The notes below the pieces were generated by a model that saw nothing but the letters and a program-made list of their open reading frames with translations, had not been told where the DNA came from and searched no databases. The translations under genes were made by a program, and so were the position numbers. From Streptomyces sp. ADI96-02 (lineage in GTDB: Bacteria > Actinomycetota > Actinomycetes > Streptomycetales > Streptomycetaceae): 64,000 nt of DNA. Shown here piece by piece: positions 57,701-64,000 of the stretch; position 1 is the stretch's first letter; each line of letters begins with the position of its first letter. The stretch spans positions 5,468,432 through 5,532,431 of the forward strand of contig NZ_ML123034.1 in NCBI RefSeq assembly GCF_003846185.1, read 5' to 3'.

Positions 57701-58354
57701 AACGAGATCGAGGCGGAGATTCTTGTGGCACCGCTGCTGGCGGTCGAGCGCGGCCACAACATCCTCAACGACGACGCCGAGGCGGCCATCGGCACCGTCT
57801 ACTTCCTGGCCCGCCCCAACCCGCACCCCGACGACCTGTCCCTGGCCGTCCACGCCCTCAACGACTGGATGGTCAGGGCCACCACCACCGGTACGTTCGG
57901 CGCCTGGGTGCGAGGGGCCGGCACCGTCGAAGAGGGTGCGAACGAGGTCCGCCGACTCGCCCGCTCGCGCTGGTACCAGGTACTGGCACGGTCGATGGCC
58001 TGGAGCCGCCTCGGCGACGAACGGGTGCCGGTCACCTGGGACATGCTGGTCCTGATGTGGCAGGTCATCGGGCGGCTGGTGCGCGGTGGCGTGCCCGCCC
58101 GGGTCGTCTTCGTCGACGCCGCCTTCGCTCCGAACCGCGCGGCGACGCCGGAGCGGCCCGACACTCCCGAATCCAGCCTCCTGCACAGCATGCTCGACGT
58201 TCTGGACGCGTACTTCGAAGGCGACACGGCGACGGCCGAGGAGCGGTTCATCGCTCGCGCGCTGTACGAGCCGCTGCGGCGCATGCTCGGCCGCCTGCTG
58301 ACCGACGTCCCCAGCCCCGCGGGCCCTCGGACGCCGCATTCCACCACCCACTAG
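54770..58354 (+). CDS. DinG/XPD-type Fe-S superfamily-2 helicase of pPIWI_RE system
   Basis: 1194 residues. The first 270 form a separate N-terminal domain (starting RSITPPLNDVLSSLQTLLG) with no helicase motif. Helicase motifs: Walker A LGIVGAGKSTLRDII (Lys282), four Cys at 368, 391, 420 and 426 (SCALN, PCSRL, CPYWSVC) placed as the Fe-S cluster of XPD/DinG enzymes, Walker B DLMIVDEADRV (Asp478-Asp481), and C-terminal motifs LLVGSYVEARLVADTL and EILVAPLLAVERGHNILND. A Lys/Arg-rich helical insert spans about 655-700. ATG 54770 has GGAGAGGA upstream. It should unwind DNA or R-loop substrates for the nucleases and PIWI protein encoded around it. Confidence 0.85.
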   Translation: MRSITPPLNDVLSSLQTLLGPSFRKPALEAFCQVELGLYLQQELMPDAPAGSAWVLFSGYGFAQAYGVPLPADVERTLRVARYSLWTLRRGRTWREALDRYQRFDARARGYDVPDTEAPAARREISVASDRFQVYDGLLRVAPPLAGKRPPVAGPGPHAFTVSRTLAEVDLPIVPSTPVVAHDLDMVPAGGGEPLVFTRKDLERTAAEMDAAHARALRAGRTSKKSPRWLARLGDFEMSVKEPVDEPGAASGKGKSPFRKDRDFTFTVDSIQHLLGIVGAGKSTLRDIIAVHLAKLGKRTTVVVSDVAEVLKLVETYNLYTDDAAAPVLGSSGRERHAQRLHRRLAGRGEHRLLAHDDPAFAYLGTSCALNVRRREATPSVEPLAFGEAPCSRLRPPSDPRRGAYGGGRKSPWQKRLTTCPYWSVCPRHHGARVLVDAHIWVATPAGLIDASPPRPQNGERIRYLELACRRSDLMIVDEADRVQMQLDQVFAPAAVLASDEDKGLIDELTRHKIRELAASGRTQLSEREVQTFSAALNTATAATDRLYAMLVTDYDLRCWVRTGYFSAWTLQLGLLDERYPLPEDGGPEHDNHAPREALGKRLDAFRDNPFGDRARRTDEEFGDLTVLLNELLHTGNPENTRRRLAKVMDEVFQLHPAYMSARRQEYEEARAEWQRRQEELRKRAPRTGREPRKTKPPKSPDDWREELATRFEFTLLLSALEPRLAMINAMWPRVEAALDLGYNQMYRRPLDYGPMVPEAPMGNVLGFQFRVSGEDQGGVRSGELTFFRCSGVGRELLRALPDLASVDGRPGAHLLLMSGSSWAGESSRYHIRVPVGVIIEPPSEVTERIATESRMRFEFIDDGDEKLRMSGSDPEDRPDKLRRIARYLGEGEHDLPEGGPLERELLSLPSKRGRILLLVGSYVEARLVADTLHNLNQRWHDKVFCLVSDDEEVTPEDEASSVNRARSLRRGDVEHLNEIEAEILVAPLLAVERGHNILNDDAEAAIGTVYFLARPNPHPDDLSLAVHALNDWMVRATTTGTFGAWVRGAGTVEEGANEVRRLARSRWYQVLARSMAWSRLGDERVPVTWDMLVLMWQVIGRLVRGGVPARVVFVDAAFAPNRAATPERPDTPESSLLHSMLDVLDAYFEGDTATAEERFIARALYEPLRRMLGRLLTDVPSPAGPRTPHSTTH

Positions 58355-58363
58355 GAGGCATCC

Positions 58364-61051
58364 GTGTACCACGCCATTCGTTCCACGGCCTATGAACCCG
58401 ATCCGACGCACGGCTCGTGGCAGGAGGAGACGCACGTCCTGCGGCTCGGCGAGGACCTGCACACCGAGCTCTCCCGTATGCACTCCGAGGCCGGCGGAGG
58501 CGGGGGCCGCCCCGACCGGCTTCCGGTGCGACAGCTCAATTTCCTTCTCCAGGCGTTGGCCCCTGGTGTCATTGCCACCGGTCGCAACGCGGGCACGGAC
58601 GGCAGCCTTCCGTGGCTCTACGCGCGGGAGACCGTGCCCCCGGACGTGCTGGCCCCGCTGATCGGCACCTGGGCGGCGCGCCTGTCCCCGGAGGACGGCG
58701 ACGACGACGGCCCCGATCTGGAGGAGCGGCTGCTGACGGCAGAAGCAGACCCGGCTGTTCCGGTGCGGCTGCCCCGATGGGAGACCGAGCGGGTCGACCT
58801 CACCGAGACGGTGGCATCGGCGGGCGGCACCGCCGGACCCGCTCAGCGGCTCTACGGCCTGCTGCCGGAGTGGATCGCCTTCCGGCTGGCGGCCCGGCCG
58901 TTCCGTACAGGTGGCGCCACTCTCCACTTCCGTGTCGAGAGCTCGGGGAGCGGAGCCCGTCTCATCTCCTGGCCGCCTCAGCGGTACGAGCGCGGCAAGC
59001 GGACCTGGTTCTACTCGGCCTGTCTGAACATCACGGTCCACACCGTGCCGTTCGCCTCCAGCTTCCGTGTCCACGTCTCCTCCCAGGTGCGCCGGTGGGC
59101 CACGGAACTGGAGGTTCGTCCCCACGCGCTGGGCGGGGCGACGGTTCTGCTGGACGTTCCGCTGCCGTGGCCGGACGGACCGGACCGAGGTCGTCGGCTG
59201 GCGGTGAACACCCTTGGCTACGACCGCCGTCTGAAGGAACTGGTCTGGCGTCGCCGCAGCCCCGCCCTGCTGCTGCCCGACCTGGACATCGTGCGCCACT
59301 ACCCGGAACCCGCGGAGCTGTTCGCCCACCCGGAACGCTGGATCAACGGAAGCGGGGACGTGGCGGCGGGCATCGTCCATCACCCCGCCGTCGGTCCGCA
59401 CAAGGTCGGGAGCGGGCTGATGCCCCGGGAGCGGGCGGAGCTGGACACCTGGGTGGAGGAAGGACTGAGCCCCGTGCTGCGGCGCGTCGCCGATCTCACG
59501 CGGGTCACCCGGAGCAATACGCCCTCCCTGCTGACCCGTTCGGGTGCGAAAGCCGCACCGGGCGCCCGGGAGGCGCGACTCGCCCTGATGCGTCGCGAGG
59601 CCCTGGCCCGCGCCTTGAAAGGCCGGACTCTGGAGGTCGAGATCCTCTGGCAGTCCCCGGAGATCCGCACCGCGCTCGTCGCGGAACTTGCCCAGCTGAT
59701 CGGCCTCGCTCCCGTGGAGAAGTCGGGCCCGGACGCCGACGGCACCTGGCAGGTGCGGGGCGACGGCATCGAGATCCGGGTACGTGCCCGGCCCGCCGGC
59801 CCTCTGGTCGACGCCCTGCCCGTCTCCCGTGACCGCGGGCGACCGAAGGCGGTCCGGTTCGCCGAGGCCGTCGAGGGGCGCTGCGCCCTGGTGGCGGAGC
59901 GGATGGCCCCGCCGCGCGGGGAGGCCGGTGTGGTGATCGCGGAGATCGCCGGCAAGGACCGCTTCGCCGCCCATCCGGACTCCGACCCCAAACACGCGCT
60001 GCGTCTCGCCTGGGCGAGGCAGGGGTGGCTCAGCCAGTTCCTCAACGTGGCCGACGACACCGACAGCACTCTGGAGCACCGTGCCCGGTGGATCTGGCTG
60101 GACGCGTTCCGCCAGCTCGGCGCGGTCAGCCCGCCCGCGCACCGGGTGGGGGCGGGAATCCCCGGCGACCTCCAGTACGCGGCGCTCTGGCTCGTCCGCT
60201 ATACGAGGAAGGGCCCCACGCGCCGGCCCGCGCGACGGCTGGTCGCGGTGCGGGTCCGCCCCGGCGACGGCCCCGGCGTCATCGAGGGGTGGGACGCCGA
60301 GCGCGGCGAATGGGTGCCTTATCCGAAGCTGTTGCTGCGGCTCTCCCGGTCCGCCGGGCCGACCGTGGAGATCGAGCGGCAGATCCGGACTCTGCTCTTC
60401 CAGCTCCGCGACCGCCCGACGCTCCTGCTGGCGGACGCCGGCAACCTCCGCCAGTGCTGGCCGAGGCTGTGCAACGGTTCGTTGGCCCGCGACACCATCG
60501 GATTCGGGGCGGAACCCGGCCAGCGGCTCGCCGCCTACGGGAATGATCTGCGGATGCTGCTCGTGCGGGACGACAACGGGCGTGACGAAGTCGCGGAATG
60601 GTACGCCCACGACCCTCGGGGCAACGTCGGCTTCGCCGAGGGAGTGTGGGGGACGGCGGAGGAGGGCAACCGGGTCTTCGCCAGCACGGCCGCCACCCCG
60701 CATACGGCGGCGATGCCCAAGGGCCTCATGAAACTGGTGCCCACGGCGAAAGGCCGGACGGCTCCCGGCAAGACGGCCTGGAACCCCGGGCAGCTGGAGA
60801 TCACCGTGCTCGGCTGCCTGTCGGAGAAGGCTCTGGCGGACTCCGGCCGCGCGGGCGATGCCCCCGACCACCCGGTGGAGTGGGCGACGCTGGCCCACCA
60901 GCTGCGCTACCACGACGACTACCCGCCGCTCGCCCGGCCGCTCCCCCTGCACCTGGCGCGCCTCGCGGGCCAGTACGTGCTCCCCGTAGCAGACGGAACG
61001 AAGGACCGGGGGAGGGCCGAGGGCGGGGTATCCGGCGCATCCGCGCGGTGA
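58364..61051 (+). CDS. pPIWI_RE protein (prokaryotic Argonaute-related)
   Basis: 895 residues, last gene of the operon. The N-terminal part contains the family pattern LLPEWIAFRLAARPF, then RTWFYSACLNITVHTVPF and SSQVRRWAT, known from the DUF3962/pPIWI_RE_X region. A MID-like region follows (about 430-560: ALKGRTLEVEILWQSPEI). The C-terminal RNase H-like PIWI domain (about 590-870) includes RPTLLLADAGNLRQCWP with Asp691, then LRMLLVRDDNGRDEVAEWY, NPGQLEITVLG with Glu812 and a final VEWATLAHQLRYHDDY. The family is named for a conserved Arg and Glu replacing part of the usual catalytic tetrad. GTG 58364 follows GGAGG. Predicted guide-directed defence against foreign DNA. Confidence 0.82.
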   Translation: MYHAIRSTAYEPDPTHGSWQEETHVLRLGEDLHTELSRMHSEAGGGGGRPDRLPVRQLNFLLQALAPGVIATGRNAGTDGSLPWLYARETVPPDVLAPLIGTWAARLSPEDGDDDGPDLEERLLTAEADPAVPVRLPRWETERVDLTETVASAGGTAGPAQRLYGLLPEWIAFRLAARPFRTGGATLHFRVESSGSGARLISWPPQRYERGKRTWFYSACLNITVHTVPFASSFRVHVSSQVRRWATELEVRPHALGGATVLLDVPLPWPDGPDRGRRLAVNTLGYDRRLKELVWRRRSPALLLPDLDIVRHYPEPAELFAHPERWINGSGDVAAGIVHHPAVGPHKVGSGLMPRERAELDTWVEEGLSPVLRRVADLTRVTRSNTPSLLTRSGAKAAPGAREARLALMRREALARALKGRTLEVEILWQSPEIRTALVAELAQLIGLAPVEKSGPDADGTWQVRGDGIEIRVRARPAGPLVDALPVSRDRGRPKAVRFAEAVEGRCALVAERMAPPRGEAGVVIAEIAGKDRFAAHPDSDPKHALRLAWARQGWLSQFLNVADDTDSTLEHRARWIWLDAFRQLGAVSPPAHRVGAGIPGDLQYAALWLVRYTRKGPTRRPARRLVAVRVRPGDGPGVIEGWDAERGEWVPYPKLLLRLSRSAGPTVEIERQIRTLLFQLRDRPTLLLADAGNLRQCWPRLCNGSLARDTIGFGAEPGQRLAAYGNDLRMLLVRDDNGRDEVAEWYAHDPRGNVGFAEGVWGTAEEGNRVFASTAATPHTAAMPKGLMKLVPTAKGRTAPGKTAWNPGQLEITVLGCLSEKALADSGRAGDAPDHPVEWATLAHQLRYHDDYPPLARPLPLHLARLAGQYVLPVADGTKDRGRAEGGVSGASAR

Positions 61052-61052
61052 C

Positions 61053-61089
61053 GCCGCCGGACGGGGGCACCTGGGCATGACCGGGCGGC
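61053..61089 (+). terminator. Weak hairpin after pPIWI_RE operon
   Basis: GCCGCCGG (61053-61060) can pair with CCGG-CGGC (61081-61089) with one bulged G and a 20-base loop, right after the pPIWI_RE stop. It is a modest stem, the only candidate terminator seen before the aconitase promoter. Confidence 0.3.
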
Positions 61090-61105
61090 GGCTATGTACT
61101 AGAGT

Positions 61106-61123
61106 TATCTCGACATCGAGATA
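61106..61123. promoter_or_regulatory. Perfect palindromic operator upstream of aconitase
   Basis: TATCTCGA-CA-TCGAGATA: 8-base perfect arms with a two-base spacer, in an A/T-rich patch 153-171 bases upstream of the aconitase start. The form suits a MarR-, PadR- or TetR-type dimer. The cognate regulator is not in the window. Confidence 0.6.
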
Positions 61124-61149
61124 TCTGCCGAGGCGCACCGCAGCCGCCG

Positions 61150-61183
61150 CCCGGTAAGGGTTACCTAACTAATCCTTACCTTA
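61150..61183. promoter_or_regulatory. Two overlapping IdeR/DmdR-type iron boxes
   Basis: Against the 19-bp iron-box consensus TWAGGTWAGSCTWACCTWA, positions 61150-61168 on the plus strand match 15 of 19, and 61165-61183 read on the minus strand (TAAGGTAAGGATTAGTTAG) also match 15 of 19. The two share four bases, a layout seen where two DtxR-family dimers bind side by side. They lie about 95-125 bases upstream of the aconitase GTG. Confidence 0.6.
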
Positions 61184-61276
61184 GCGGATGGTCGCGGCCC
61201 TGGGCGGCACCACGCGGCGTCGGCCGCCGGTGAGGCGCGGCGCGGTAGTACGCGCACATGGAAGAAGGAGACTGTC

Positions 61277-63991
<2,715 letters not shown>

Positions 63992-64000
63992 CCTGATGTG

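Noticed and set aside
52037..61051. CRISPR-Cas locus suggested by the Cas4-like nuclease
   Set aside because: No repeat-spacer array and no cas1, cas2 or effector gene is present; the Cas4 resemblance is to the nuclease fold only.
55418..61138. A 1906-codon open frame on the minus strand across the pPIWI_RE operon
   Set aside because: It is antisense to the helicase and pPIWI_RE genes, is made of Gly/Arg/Val-rich low-complexity sequence and has no recognisable domain; such frames are a by-product of very high GC.

Overview
The window is about 64 kb of very GC-rich DNA with near-universal G/C third codon positions, GTG and TTG starts, stop-start overlaps (GTGA, ATGA) and families such as SpoIIE-type phosphatases, AfsR-like regulators and XRE-MurA fusions. 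This points to a Streptomyces chromosome; the species cannot be fixed from the sequence alone. I saw no rRNA, tRNA, CRISPR array, transposase or integrase.

Layout. 0-0.7 kb: the end of an Mrp-type Na+/H+ antiporter operon (mrpF, mrpG). 0.8-17 kb: a surface or extracellular polysaccharide locus with GDP-L-fucose synthesis (gmd, fcl), a polyprenyl-phosphate sugar-1-phosphate transferase, three glycosyltransferases, a Wzx-like flippase, a Wzy-like polymerase, a Wzz-like protein with a degenerate ATPase half, a translationally coupled secreted propeller/LamG protein plus lipoprotein, a CDP-alcohol phosphatidyltransferase and a cytidylyltransferase. 17-31.8 kb: mixed chromosomal genes, including a PAS-GAF-SpoIIE-HATPase regulator, an AlkB-like dioxygenase, a choline-to-betaine type operon (GMC dehydrogenase, APC permease, aldehyde dehydrogenase), an alpha/beta hydrolase, a NiCoT nickel/cobalt permease whose promoter carries a Nur-like box, an ArsR-type regulator, a YbaK-like deacylase and a LysE exporter.

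31.8-39.5 kb is a dense partner-switching cluster: three PP2C/SpoIIE phosphatases, two STAS anti-anti-sigma proteins and a 1384-residue hybrid that joins a histidine kinase, receiver, PAS, SpoIIE phosphatase and RsbW-like ATPase. 39.5-46.2 kb holds a truncated FAD oxidase relic, an MBL-fold enzyme with a ferredoxin-like N-terminus, an APC permease, a MerR regulator fused to two beta-clamp domains, and an XRE-MurA fusion.

46.2-61.1 kb looks like an accessory island between the XRE-MurA gene and aconitase. It carries a small excisionase-like HTH operon, an AfsR-like SARP/NB-ARC/TPR protein, a cytosolic Hanks kinase, and a tightly coupled four-gene operon that I read as a pPIWI_RE prokaryotic-Argonaute-related defence system: a Cas4-like Fe-S nuclease with two tandem domain copies, a restriction-endonuclease-like zinc-ribbon protein, a DinG/XPD-type Fe-S helicase and the pPIWI_RE protein. 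This is the most interesting part of the window. Aconitase closes the window, preceded by a perfect palindrome and two overlapping IdeR/DmdR-type iron boxes.
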